Assembly (NCBI GenBank): GCA_030141605.1
Contig: JAQGDQ010000697.1
Location: 1-64,000, forward strand
Direction of reading: 5' to 3'
Length of the DNA stretch: 64,000 nucleotides
From: Tubiluchus corallicola
Lineage: Eukaryota; Priapulida; Priapulimorpha; Priapulimorphida; Tubiluchidae
The notes beneath the pieces are model-generated. The model ran no database searches. It saw only the letters and a program-made list of their open reading frames with translations, and was not told where the DNA came from. Of this stretch, positions 13,139 to 23,341 are shown piece by piece (within the stretch, counting starts at the first letter, position 1; each line of letters begins with the position of its first letter). The translations under genes were made by a program, and so were the position numbers.

Positions 13139-13303
13139 ATTCCACATTTAGTGTTTTATTGATAAACTTCAATTCCAGCTCAGGCACGGACACTCTACAT
13201 TGTAAAACTGCTCCATTGTCTCCATGTTCACCAGGTTTAAACGCATGATTCAGTGTACTAATGTCATCATCTTGTACTGCTGAATCCGTAATATCTTCTG
13301 AAT
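13139..13303 (-). CDS. Gene A exon: second half of split C2-type Ig domain
   Basis: A 165-base phase 1-1 exon starting DSEDITDS and ending INKTLNVE. It supplies the second Cys of the domain (GDNGAVLQCRV) in a D-N-G-x-x-L-x-C context, as in CD80-like C2-set domains of Kirrel/nephrin-type proteins. It is one codon shorter than the gene B version, which has an extra Asp. N-K-T is a possible N-glycosylation site. Confidence 0.85.
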
Positions 13304-13634
13304 CTGAAACAGTATTGCAAAATGAATAATTTAAAGCACATTCAACATGTTCCTTCAATAAGCCTTTTAGAAATTGCACTACGTGTTGTATGTTGTATGA
13401 CAAACGTTATTGGTACCTTTAGCCTGGTGCACTGCATGTCAGATTACTGGTACCATCATGTGACTATATGCTATTGGTCAAACTTCCTTGGCAAAGGCAA
13501 AATACCATAAAGAACTATACCCCACTGTAACCCTAACCCTAAATACATATTTTACTAAGAGTGCAAGTTTGTACCTAAATTTGTTTATAACTTATGTAAG
13601 ACTAAATGTATGTAACAGCCTATAATTTACATAC

Positions 13635-13769
13635 CAACAAACCAGCTGATGACAGGTTTAAGATTTCCGCCTTGAGCTCCACATTTAAATTCCTCATTTG
13701 TGTCGTCAGCTTTAACTGTGACTTCTTGCTCATTTGTTACATCTGTACCATTAAGTGTCATGCTCAAAA
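13635..13769 (-). CDS. Gene A exon: first half of split C2-type Ig domain
   Basis: A 135-base phase 1-1 exon beginning VLSMTLNGTDV and ending PVISWFVG. It holds the B-strand Cys (EEFKCGAQG) and the C-strand Trp, while the other half of the domain lies on the next exon 331 bases downstream. The intron inside the domain is conserved in genes B and C, so it predates the duplications. Confidence 0.87.
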
Positions 13770-15651
13770 CTGTAAAGTAGTTTTAGTGCTAAAAATTGAT
13801 TCTAGAATGTAGAATAGAACAAAATACGTGATTCAACACATCCATACAAAAGTTTGCTCCTCTTAGAGTCTGTGCTACAGCCACAATTAGCAGTGGGCTA
13901 ATCTGGATGATCAAAGATACTTTTAATCATTTATGTAAAGTGAAATTTCAGTATAACAGCAATAGTAAAGAAGACAAAGTGCCCATTAAGTCAGGAAAAT
14001 TTTCATTTTTCACAAGGTGCATTCGACCTTCATGGTAGAGAAATACAATAGTAAAAATTATGAAAAGTACGGTGTAAAACTACTTCTTGAAAAACAGCCA
14101 AAACCGACCTGTTTGCTATATAAATCCTGAGTTTAACCAACTATTTGTGGTATACTATCAGCAACAAATAACTGTTTTGTGGTAATTTGAAAAAAAAGAA
14201 TTTATGGGCACTTTGTCTTCTATATGATTAATACAATGCCAAGTCTCAAAAGAGCACTATATTATGTACAATATAACAGTATCAAAAGTTATTATATCTG
14301 CCGACAATTACAATTTGCTTAAAATACTTTGCAAGCATTCCAAAGGAAAATTATCTGAAATGCAAAGAGATGAAACTTGCCATCATGTTCTGTAACAACA
14401 AAGCCTATAAGTCATTTTCAATCCACATAAAACAAAATGAGATATTTTTTCAGGTACATTAGGTCCTTCAAACAACACTGATCTATTTCGCTTTGTAACT
14501 AAAGTTAGTAACTTTTCTCAACATTAAACATCTAGCGTAATTGCTAACAAATTCTAATAGCATGTGAGTAGGTCATAACTGCACAGCACAGTACAAGATC
14601 TTCTAGGTAAAAAGGTAAAAGCTTCTGCTACTAAGTAAAAGGTTCTTCTTAAAGTGATTTGTTAATAAGTTTGAATCAGCTAAATAACACACCAAAAACT
14701 GTTTAGAACGTAAATTTTGCTCATTACCTCACACAGTTTTGAAAAACTACACCAACATTTCAAATATACCATTACACTAATGCTCTTCCTGGTAGGAATA
14801 CTAGACTGATGACCATGTTTTCTCTAGGGTTGCTCTGCATACTCTTAACTTATTCTAGTTTGATTGTTTTGTTAATATGACCATTGCTAGAACGACCAAT
14901 CAAAATATTGATTTCAAATTTGAGAATCATTCTCATCATAACAGATATTCTGAGAAATTGCAAGGTTTAGTGGAGAAACAGACAAGAAATATTAGAAAAA
15001 TGTAATAAACGATAAATTAATAAACGCAAAAAATTGAACAATTGCAGCAAACAGAGTGGAAAAATACAATTAGAAAAATGGTTCAGGTTAATTATTTTGT
15101 TTATCAGCCGAGCATTTTTCTACAAGAAAACTCAGAAAGTAATAAATCTGTACTAAGCAATAAGTAACCCATATACAGTGTGGCAGCATTGTCTTTTCAG
15201 CATTCACTACTAATAGGCATGTGGTCACTAATGCAGTAAATTACATTTGTCTAAAATAATAATTAATTTTCCAGGTTAATAAACCATTAAACTTTACTCA
15301 CATCTTAAATTTTACTACAAAAATTAATAAACAGACAAAAACTAACAAATGAACCTTCTACTTTAAAAATTAAAACTTTTTGGAAAATAGTACTAATGAA
15401 CAATATAAACGAGAATGCAAAAGCTGATTCTATATCATCAGCAACTGCAGATGCATCACAGAAGGTGTTGCATTACAAAACTGTGACAATTTGTACTTTA
15501 ACTTCCTTCTGTAAAACTTACAAACTCTTATTATCTAATACGTAGAAATGAAATCTGAACAATTATCATATTCTGTGGAAGCATTTTATGTTATATTGTA
15601 TAATTACTTATTCACAAAGCTGAGAGAAGATAATTAAAAATGATGACTTAC
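13770..15651 (-). other. Gene A intron between V and C2a exons
   Basis: The ends of the intron (about 13770-14040 and 15380-15651) match the gene B intron. The middle does not, because gene B has different AT-rich sequence there. A block at about 15170-15300 resembles a block in intron 1 of the same gene (see findings). No further exon is recognised. Confidence 0.6.
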
Positions 15652-15975
15652 CAATAACAGTTACTTCTCCTTCGCGTGAATCTTCAATTATATCACCATA
15701 ATCTTGTACTTGGCAGTAATAGACACCATCACGTTGATTTACATCTATATTTGTAATCTTTATACCCCAATTTCCAGTGGTGGGAGGAGTACTGTCAATA
15801 TAAGCATAGTTTTCTTCTTGGCCTACATTAATCTGGTTATTATTAACAAACCAAATAACTGTATGACTGGGAAAAACTCCAATTTTTACTACACAATGTA
15901 GCACAACGTCATCTCCAGGAAAAGCAGCAACATCCTCAGGTTCTTGTTCAAAATATGGTGATTCACTCCGCACAT
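15652..15975 (-). CDS. Gene A exon: V-like Ig domain
   Basis: A 324-base phase 1-1 exon. The mature N-terminus starts near YVRSESPYFEQEPEDV. B-strand Cys is in DDVVLHCVVK, C-strand Trp in HTVIWFVNN, and the F-strand motif is NQRDGVYYCQVQ. Charged residues before the first strand (FEQEPEDV) are shared by all four genes and resemble the first Ig domain of Kirrel/nephrin-like proteins. It differs from the gene B domain at only a few positions. Confidence 0.9.
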
Positions 15976-16752
15976 CTGCAAAAAATACAAATTTGAAATT
16001 AAGGAATTCAGATTTTGCTGCAATGGCTAATATGTAAGCAGGTATGTCATATAAATTGTGCATATAAGTAACATGTATACAGTGTGACAGCACTACTTTG
16101 TCGGTTCACATTCTCTACTGCAGTAGCAAGCATATGACAACTATTTGCAGTAAATTATGTATGTATAAAATAGTAATTAAACTTAATAATTGCATAATAT
16201 TAGTAGCAATTAAACTTTAAAACTTTTACAAAGTCTAGGTAAAAATATGAAGTAAGCTTTACACACATTATAAGAAAAATAAAAAAAAACAATTATTAAA
16301 GTGAGAGTTCAACAGGCATTGCTCCAATGAAGAGCAGCTGTTACCAAGAGCAGAGTTGTACACAAACTTTCCAACCACATGATTTTGCTTAGGAGGAAAT
16401 AATTGATTAGGTGCTGATTTTAACTGCATCCAGTGTGTTAATTATACTGGAACTGTTTGTAGCGTGTTAACGCAAAATAAGCTTTCCAAAATGGGTATTT
16501 GCCATTTAAATTATCCTCTCAAGTATCTTGTAACTACACATAATACTACAAGAAGGCAAAATATGTGGAACGATGTAGTATTATGGTAATTGCAACAAAT
16601 CAAATGTTTAGGGTTTAAATAATCAATTAGAATTGTGCACTGAAATACAATATTTCTGATAAACTAGGAAATAATGTAACTAGTTTTTCTTTGCATTAGT
16701 ACAGATTAAAAGTATCTCTGACATTAAGAAATTATTTTTTGTTTTTACTTAC
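15976..16752 (-). other. Gene A intron 1
   Basis: A 777-base intron between the signal-peptide and V exons. It matches gene B intron 1 over much of its length, including the TGCTGTCACACTGTATAC block near 16080. No coding or regulatory element is recognised. Confidence 0.6.
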
Positions 16753-16804
16753 AGTTAATGAAAAGGAAAATAATCAAAAGTAGCAGTGTATCGTATGATC
16801 TCAT
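16753..16804 (-). CDS. Gene A first coding exon: signal peptide
   Basis: A 52-base exon from the ATG (16804-16802) to a GTAAGT donor, ending in phase 1. It encodes MRSYDTLLLLIIFLFIN, a short N-terminus with a hydrophobic core. The same exon with few changes starts genes B, C and D. That conservation, and the AAAATGAG context in all four, support this start codon. Confidence 0.9.
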
Positions 16805-16958
16805 TTTGAAGATTCAAGCAGGTTTTCTAATGTCTCTTTAAGATGACATCAAGTGTACTGGTTGCTGAAATAATAAAAGCACCATGATTACAATATTATA
16901 ATTACATTCTAAGATCCCCATTGCTTCCATGCAAGACCTCACTATGACGTTTAATGAT
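16805..16958 (-). promoter_or_regulatory. Conserved upstream / 5'-UTR block of gene A
   Basis: About 150 bases upstream of the start match the equivalent blocks of genes B, C and D. On the minus strand they read GAATGTAATTATAATATTG, then TTTATTATTTCAG, then a purine-rich leader ending in CTTCAAAATGAG. The pyrimidine-AG could be the acceptor of a 5'-UTR intron. Conservation suggests core promoter or leader sequence, but no TATA box or initiator can be assigned with confidence. Confidence 0.5.
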
Positions 16959-16959
16959 G

Positions 16960-17575
16960 AGACGGGTCTCAATCAAATCGCAGTGAGGTCTTCTAGATCT
17001 CAGCAATAGTAACAGTTGACATAGTTGAGAGGTTTCCATCAGATCACAACAAAGTCTTCTAGACCTAAGTAACAGTTGACATAGTTTAGAGGTCTCCATC
17101 AGATCACAACAAATTCTTATAGACCTTAGTAACAGTTGACATAGTTGAGAGGTTTCCATCAGATCACAACAAAGTCTTCTAGACCTTAGTAACAGTTGAC
17201 ATAGTTTAGAGGTCTCCATCAGATCTCAACAAATTCTTATAGACCTTAGTAACAGTTGACATAGTTGAGAGGTTTCCATCAGATCACAACAAAGTCTTCT
17301 AGACCTAAGTAACAGTTGACATAGTTTAGAGGTCTCCATCAGATCACAACAAATTCTTATAGACCTTAGTAACAGTTGACATAGTTGAGAGGTTTCCATC
17401 AGATCACAACAAAGTCTTCTAGACCTTAGTAACAGTTGACATAGTTTAGAGGTCTCCATCAGATCACAACAAATTCTTATAGACCTTAGTAACAGTTGAC
17501 ATAGTTGAGACGTTTCCATCAGATCACAACAAAGTCTTCTAGACCTTAGTAACAGTTGACATAGTTGACAGTGGT
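16960..17575 (-). repeat. 60-bp minisatellite upstream of gene A (120-bp dimers)
   Basis: About ten tandem 60-base units. In plus orientation they read AGATCACAACAAAGTCTTCT... and ...AGTTGAGAGGTTTCCATC. Two variants alternate (AAAGTCTTCT with TTTAGAGGTCTCC; AAATTCTTAT with TTGAGAGGTTTCC), giving a 120-bp higher-order unit. The same 60-bp word occurs in one to three diverged copies upstream of genes B, C and D, so the array grew from a shared upstream element. The minus-strand frames through it (LCQLLLRSRRLCCDLMETS...) are repeat artefacts. Confidence 0.92.
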
Positions 17576-18800
17576 GAGAAGTCAGGGGAACAGTAAATAC
17601 AGATTTTGAAAGTGTCACAGTCGAAAAAAATGCTGAGCAAATTTAATTCAAAAACACAAGAAGTGGTTGAGTGGTAAGAGAAACTCCCTTCCCTTTGCAG
17701 GAAATAGAATCGCCCACCGACCATGTTAGACAACGTGAAAAAACTGTCTGTGAACACAGTGGGTAACACAGGGGGTGTGGTGTGCCACTGCACTTATTTA
17801 CCTGGTCTAATGCAATGAGGCAGATTAAAGCAATATTGTGTGATACTCGCAACAGATTTGACTTATGAAGCCACTAAATTTAGCAAATTTCACACAATTT
17901 CACAAAGACAATTAAGTTTTAATACATTTTTACCCAACTACATTTGAAATATGTTATGAATCATGAGTAAAATTTATGTTATGAATCATGAGTAAAATTT
18001 TGACTGGAAGGTTTACAGCAGTCTTTTTCTGATAACTTACTTGTACGTTAGAACAAAAAGCCACAAAGGTTTTCCTAAATTTTCCCCTTATTAAGTTTAC
18101 TTACAGGCTCATGACATTTTTTAGATATTACATTTTCAGATCAATACGGTAGCAATATTAACAGTGCTAACTAAGCAATTTTTAAATCTGTACTGCAACA
18201 GTACAATGCGTAATGAAAATACGCAGTGACACTGACAATCAGAATACTGCCTGTCCTGCTTATTTAGTCCTGCCTTCCACTGAATTGTAAAATGACACAC
18301 GATCGTCTATGTAAGTAAGTATGACAGAAGTAGCAATAATTTTTCACACTGACTTGACGTTAGCACGATACTTTTAATGATGTTGACAACTTAGGCTCAG
18401 GATAGACTAAACAGCATTTAAAAACTGGTTTCCGTCCTTTGCTGGTATTCTGCTCCGAATACAATTTCCATAACATTTGTACTTACGATAAGAAAATTCG
18501 GCTCGCCAAAAATTCATCGGCAAAATCACACGAAACCTTACAGAACAGCAACTTGCTGTTGGACCTTGCACCACAATTGCGCATATTCAGGTGTTGGGCA
18601 CCGAGTAATCTATTAGCCGAAGTAGGACAATTGACGTACATGGGCTGTCCAAGTAGGACAGTAGAGACAGGTCCGCGAATTGAGTCGTTAAGCGTACTGA
18701 CACCGTCCATTGTCCTTGTTTATGTAATAATAATAATAATATTAATCAAAAACGTCAATATACTTTAAATAGTTTATTATACATCTGATAAAACAAAAGA
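17576..18800. other. Outer flank of the left duplication arm
   Basis: Non-coding flank upstream of gene A. The part at about 18430-18800 is an inverted match to 20985-21290, with shared words such as CTGTCTCTA, CCATGTA and an ATT trinucleotide run. A 24-base direct repeat (ATGTTATGAATCATGAGTAAAATT) lies near 17950-18000. The 75-codon minus frame at 18483-18710 and the 109-codon plus frame at 18439-18768 overlap each other and show no family features. Confidence 0.55.
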
Positions 18801-19068
18801 ATTTTGTTCTGAACTGGTAGAATGGACAATATTAAATTTGGCTTCGATATTAATGTTGTTGAAGTGAAATAAATCCCCTTTTAAAACGGTTTTAACATTT
18901 GTTTAAGGTATATCGTTTTTTATTTTGCGTTGCTTTACAGACAGGTGGCCCATTTAACTACTTCTTGAAATAATTGTTTTCCTCTAAGTAAATAGGCTAG
19001 CGAGCAACGTGCATAACATAGTTAAAGCATTAAGTTCTTAGTATAATGTTATGATGATTTTAATGAAG

Positions 19069-19276
19069 CTAATTTTGTTTCAGAGAAAAAGTAACATTAT
19101 CATAATGATGGATAGTCCTTGGCAGTTTACAAAATTCCTGTATTTTTTACAATAGTATCATCTGTGTTAATTTAATAACACAGATGATACTATTGTAAAA
19201 AATACAGGAATTTTGTAAACTGCCAAGGACTATCCATCATTATGATAATGTTACTTTTTCTCTGAAACAAAATTAG
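19069..19276. repeat. 208-bp near-perfect palindrome
   Basis: The left arm starts CTAATTTTGTTTCAGAG and the right arm ends CTCTGAAACAAAATTAG. The arms of about 104 bases pair almost without mismatch up to a short centre (GTGTTAATTTAATAACAC). It lies in the spacer between the head-to-head genes A and B. No protein is encoded. It may be a foldback element or a palindrome born with the inverted duplication. Confidence 0.95.
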
Positions 19277-19329
19277 TTTTACGTTTTATTATGTCATCAT
19301 CATTCTGGATTCCCGTCAAAAATCGCCAG

Positions 19330-19465
19330 TGCGCTACTCGGGCTGCCCGTGTACGACACTGCTTATTCGCTAATTTAGCACATGCGTATTACGGGAAGTG
19401 TCCTACTTCGGCTAGTGGATTATTCGGCGCCCTACATAGATAATACGCACGCTCGCAACTCACTT
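19330..19465 (+). repeat. Third copy of the CCTACTTCGGCT block
   Basis: Words such as GGGCTGCCCGTGTACGACA and GTGTCCTACTTCGGCTAGTG match an inverted copy near 18570-18665 and a direct copy near 21125-21230. The block is more GC-rich than its surroundings. The copies at 18.6 and 21.2 kb are explained by the inverted duplication, but this third one between them is not. Confidence 0.55.
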
Positions 19466-19489
19466 TTACGCGGCCATTTTGCTTTATGT

Positions 19490-19877
19490 TTGATTTCGAT
19501 TCGAACGAGTGTTTATTAGTTCGCAATAGATTCGAACCTAAAGCTATAGATTCGAATAATTTAACACTTCAATCACAGACATCATTTATTATTAAAACGA
19601 TTGAAAATTATGCAATTAGCATAATTTAGCTCTGATTTCCGTGCTTAATTTTAAACAAATTATTACTGGTATTACTGCAGAACAACGTCGAGTAATATGC
19701 GTGATCTTTGCAAGACCAATTTTTACTCGTGGTTTTGCAAACTTGTTTGAAAATCTTGCAATATTGATTCGAATTCGATTTGAATTCGAAATACTGAAGT
19801 TCGATTCAACTCGAATTCAAAAGTCACAAATTTGATTCGATTCCCATTCGCTTTCTTATAGAAAATGCTCACCCCTA
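19490..19877 (-). mobile_element. Truncated hAT-type MITE (relative of 44603-45009)
   Basis: About 390 bases match the element at 44603-45009 in reverse orientation, including runs rich in TTCGAATTCGA and the intact terminus ATGCTCACCCCTA at 19865-19877. The other terminus is missing or too diverged to see, so no target-site duplication can be read. The 64-codon frame at 19641-19835 lies inside it and is not a gene. Confidence 0.75.
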
Positions 19878-20984
19878 GTAACAACTTCTCCAATGTCCAC
19901 AGAATAAGAAATTGGCATTATGGTAGCAAACTTTGATCACAATTCTTTTGTAACACATTCATTATTTTTTTATAAACTATCATTCAAATAGCCGAAACAA
20001 ATACTATTTAAGTCATTTCCCTTTCTGTTATTGCTGAAAAATACATTTAACTGTGATTTTGAAGTACTTTTTCATTAGCTAGCTAGCTTATCTACATTAA
20101 TAGAAGTCCACATACTAAAAATGTTATTTACTATTATCACTATCACTGAAAATATTCTTTTAAACAAAGATTATATAATTAATTTTATATGTATGCACTA
20201 TTTGATATGTATGTACTGTATTGGGTTTTGCCAATGCACATTATATGTATTTGAGCAATAAATTGAAATGATTGAATCATGACTACGGCACTTTGAACGC
20301 GACCGTAAGGCTAGGTTTAAGTTGAGCGAAATAGTAAGTCTGTCATATTACGTGAACTTGTAGTTGCAGCCTATAGATGGCACAACCAGCTTACCCCTGG
20401 TTGCAGTTATTTCTAGATGTCTTCTTACTAATAATACTTTTACTTTATTCTTAATTGATCTTCTGTTCTATCTGTATATGGTGCACCACACAACTACGTA
20501 GCACTCTGAAGGTATTGAAGCTAAACTTTCTCTTGCTGTCAGCATAGACGATTTCGGTGTAATTCTATCAAGCCAACCACTGATGCAAAGTCATTAACAG
20601 GAACGCCAAAGCTGCACAGATTTAGACAAAATGAACTATTTTATTGAAAACAGTAAAGAACTTTCATAGCAACAGACTTATCAACTAAAGGTGGTAATGT
20701 TACAGCTGGCTTACAACAGGGAAGCCCAGATTGGGCGGAGGCTAACAGTTAAGTAGTATGCTACGTCACAAGTAGAATATAACCAAAGCGACAGAGGGAG
20801 CCTTGCACAATTGAAACCATAGTGCTCTTACAAAAGAATCACCTGTGTGTGAAGTGAGACAAAAGAAAAATAATATACCTTAACCAATACGTATTGTAAA
20901 CACCTAAAAAGTGGCTTACTTCACTTCAAAAAGATAAATTTCAAAGACAGATTTAATATTGCTTGTTCGACAACCTCAGAATAA
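19878..20984. other. Spacer between the duplication arms
   Basis: AT-rich sequence with no gene. The only recognised content is the dispersed repeat at 20588-20862. The centre of the head-to-head arrangement lies between about 18.8 and 21.0 kb. Confidence 0.5.
20588..20862. repeat. Dispersed repeat, copy 1
   Basis: About 275 bases recur at 37136-37395 in the same orientation: CTGCACAGATTTAG, ACTATTTTATTGAAAAC, AAAGGTGGTAATGTTACA, GGGAAGCCC and TTGAAACCATAGTGCT. It lies outside the inverted-duplication homology, so it is an independent interspersed element of unknown class. Confidence 0.75.
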
Positions 20985-21390
20985 GATTCTTTTATTTATT
21001 TCATCAGATGTATAAATGTATGTATCAGGTGTATTGACGTTTTCAATTATTATTATTATTATTAATGATAAACAAGGACAAGGGTTGTGCCACTATGGTT
21101 AACAACTCAATTTGTGACCTGTCTCTAGTGTCCTATTTGGGCTACTTGGGCTTCCCATGTATGATCATCCTACTTGGGCTTCCTATGTACAGCAATTGCC
21201 CTACTTCGCTGCTGGAAGGATGCTCAGTTACAGTTACAGTTACAGGATGGACAGCTCGAATTTGTTACAGAATTAGTAGATCGAGCAACGCGTGTGGTTA
21301 ATAATTATGCTGAAATAATAAGAGTTGGAACACTCAGTGTTCCAGGCTTAAGAACAAAATTGAAAGAAGCTGTTCTTTTAAAGATTTAGA
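20985..21390. repeat. Outer end of the right duplication arm
   Basis: Inverted match to 18430-18800, with CATCAGATGTATAA, TATTGACGTTTT, the ATT run, AAACAAGGACAA and CTGTCTCTAGTGTCCTA. Small frames here (21065-21301, 21174-21389) overlap in different phases and have no recognisable domain; CAGTTACAGTTACAG near 21225 is a short tandem repeat. Confidence 0.7.
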
Positions 21391-22088
21391 CAAATATGGA
21401 TTGATGTTTTTGGCACCACAAGTAATGCATGTGAAATAAACAGAGAATTATTCTTTAGACAATAAGTATAAAGTGTTTTTACATGGAGATGACACAACTG
21501 CTTATGCTGGAGTATGTTTTGTTTATTCAGTGGATTTTTAAATTCAAGAAATATTGCTCTCAAAACTTATAAAAGCAAGCAAATCACTGACGTAAATTGC
21601 TATGCATCCACGTTAGTAAAAAGTGAAAAGGATCTCAAATTAAGAGCTGTTTTAAGAGAAATTATCAGTACAGTACCCAAAAGTCAAATGTTTGCTAATC
21701 ATTTCTCAAAATTTCAATGCCAAAATTGGATAACTACATAATTCTTTACTAGAGCATATAAGGGAATTTCAAATTCAAATGGATTACAATTATCTGAAAA
21801 TGTTTTGGCCAAAAATCTGGTCGTTACTAACATTGTATTCCAACAAAAATGCGTTCACTTCACTATAATAATAATTTATTATTTGTAGAGCGCAGCACAT
21901 CGGAGATCTCGATGCGCCTTAGAATTTAAGAATACAAACACAGTCATTACAAAATTAATCACTACCTGGCAAATAACACAGAAAAATAAGTTGTCATAGA
22001 ATGGGGAACCGAGGAGAAATCCTATAAGGAATCAAATAGATTTTTATATTATAAGAAAAATGCACATGCTACTAGTAAGAAATCCCTG

Positions 22089-22505
22089 TAGTAGGAAGCA
22101 GCACCTCTAAAGAAGACCGAAGAGAAGAAAATGGATGTGGCGGAGATGAGGATGTTGAGATGGATGGTGGGAGTAACAAGAAGGGATAAAATCAGGAATA
22201 GTAATATTAGAGGAACAGTGAAAGTAGTGGAAGCCTCGAAAAAGATACAAGAGGCAAGATTGAGATGGTATGGGCACCTGAAAAGAAGAGTCGGTGAAGA
22301 TCATGTGGGAAGGGAGGTCATGGAAATGGAAGTGCTGAGAAATAGAAGAAGAGGACGGCCCAAGCTGAGATGGTATGAATGTATTAACGGAGACCTTAGA
22401 CAGAAGAACATAAATGAAGAGATGGCCAACAACAGGAATGCATGGAGAAGACTCATTCACAATGGCGACCCCGCATAGGGAAAAGCTGGGAAGAAGAAGA
22501 AGAAG
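22089..22505 (+). mobile_element. 5'-truncated LINE 3' end with 18-bp target-site duplication
   Basis: The element is flanked by an exact direct repeat ACTAGTAAGAAATCCCTG (22071-22088 and 22506-22523) and ends in a (GAA)n tail. It encodes the C-terminal end of a LINE reverse-transcriptase protein, recognised by EMRMLRWMVGVTRRDKIRN, ARLRWYGHLKRR and RRGRPKLRWYECI. The frame at 22131-22478 is open but is only the C-terminus and lacks the polymerase domain. The duplication and tail are the marks of target-primed reverse transcription. A sister copy lies at 42956-43459. Confidence 0.9.
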
Positions 22506-22523
22506 ACTAGTAAGAAATCCCTG

Positions 22524-22924
22524 GCCCTATGCTGGTTTAAACATAGATCTTTATTAAGAGTCATTTAACTTCGGCTGCTTACACAAATCTTGTTTATAAT
22601 AAAATCGTTCTGGAAAATAGTTAAACTTAAGACACCGGCTGTGAATTTGATAACCAAAATTAACTCTCCAAAGGCTGTGACAAAATAAAAAATTGCTTTA
22701 TCCAGGTTGTCACTGGATGTAGTTGCAGCCAGTAAAATTAAAAAAATACAGACGCAGACAAAGGTCTGAAATGATAACCTGATACATGTGCAATGATGCT
22801 ACGTATAAAAACTTAAGTATGCTCATAATATGACTACATTGTGCAAGACGATTTCGCCACGATAATTTTGAATTAAATTTGCTCAAAATTTTTTTCGACT
22901 GTGACACTCAAAAACTACATTACT
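22524..22924. other. Non-coding flank upstream of gene B
   Basis: AT-rich sequence. The right end (CGACTGTGACACTCAAAA...TACTGTTCC, near 22895) mirrors 17590-17640 of the left arm. No gene is seen. Confidence 0.5.
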
Positions 22925-23160
22925 GTTCCCTAGACTTCTCAACTATGTCAAATGTTACTGTTACTAAGGTCTAGTGGACCTGGCTGTGATCTGATGGAGA
23001 CCTCTCAACTATGTCAACTGTTACTGTTACTAAGATATAGAAGACCTCGCAGCTATTTGATGTAGACATTTCAATTATGTCAATTGTTACTAAGATCTAG
23101 AAGACCTCACTGCAACCTGATTGAGACCCGGCTAATCTTTAAGGTCACAGTGAGGTCTTG
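22925..23160 (+). promoter_or_regulatory. Upstream repeat module of gene B
   Basis: About three diverged copies of the roughly 60-bp word that forms the gene A minisatellite, with the core CTCAACTATGTCAACTGTTACTGTTACTAAGATCTAGAAGACCTC. The module is followed by TGAGGTCTTGCATGGGTGTGATGG, also seen before genes C and D. Position and retention before all four genes suggest a cis-regulatory role, but no factor-binding site is identified. Confidence 0.5.
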
Positions 23161-23289
23161 CATGGGTGTGATGGGCGTCTTAGAATGTAATTATATAATA
23201 TTGTAATCATGGTGCTTTTATTATTTCAGCAACCAGTACACTGGATGTCATCTTAAAGAGATATTAGAAAACCTGCTTGAATCTTCAAA
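23161..23289 (+). promoter_or_regulatory. Conserved leader block of gene B
   Basis: Contains TTAGAATGTAATTATATAAT, then TTTATTATTTCAG at 23217-23229, then the leader up to the ATG at 23290. It is shared with the other three genes. The TTTCAG could be the acceptor of a 5'-UTR intron, in which case the true promoter lies further upstream. Confidence 0.45.
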
Positions 23290-23341
23290 ATGAGGTCATA
23301 CGATACACTGCTACTTTTGATTATTTTCCTTTTCATTAACT
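23290..23341 (+). CDS. Gene B exon 1: signal peptide
   Basis: A 52-base exon giving MRSYDTLLLLIIFLFIN, with a GTAAGT donor in phase 1. The codon split by the intron completes as Tyr18 with the next exon. It is identical in sequence to gene A except for a synonymous change. The product is expected to enter the secretory pathway. Residue numbers for gene B below refer to the 865-residue product of the twelve exons. Confidence 0.92.

Noticed and set aside
13529-13543. Telomere-like AACCCTAACCCTAAA
   Set aside because: Only about two repeats inside a gene A intron; too short for an interstitial telomere. A similar word near 43381 belongs to the LINE insert.
16960-17575. CRISPR-like regular repeat array
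   Set aside because: Units are contiguous without unique spacers, and the context is a eukaryotic genome with introns.
16902-17618. 105- and 130-codon minus-strand frames rich in CQLLLRSRRLCCDLMETS
   Set aside because: Translation of the 60-bp minisatellite upstream of gene A. Frame openness is a property of the repeat unit.
22131-22478. Complete small host gene of 115 codons
   Set aside because: Sequence is the C-terminal end of a LINE polymerase, bounded by target-site duplications and a GAA tail.
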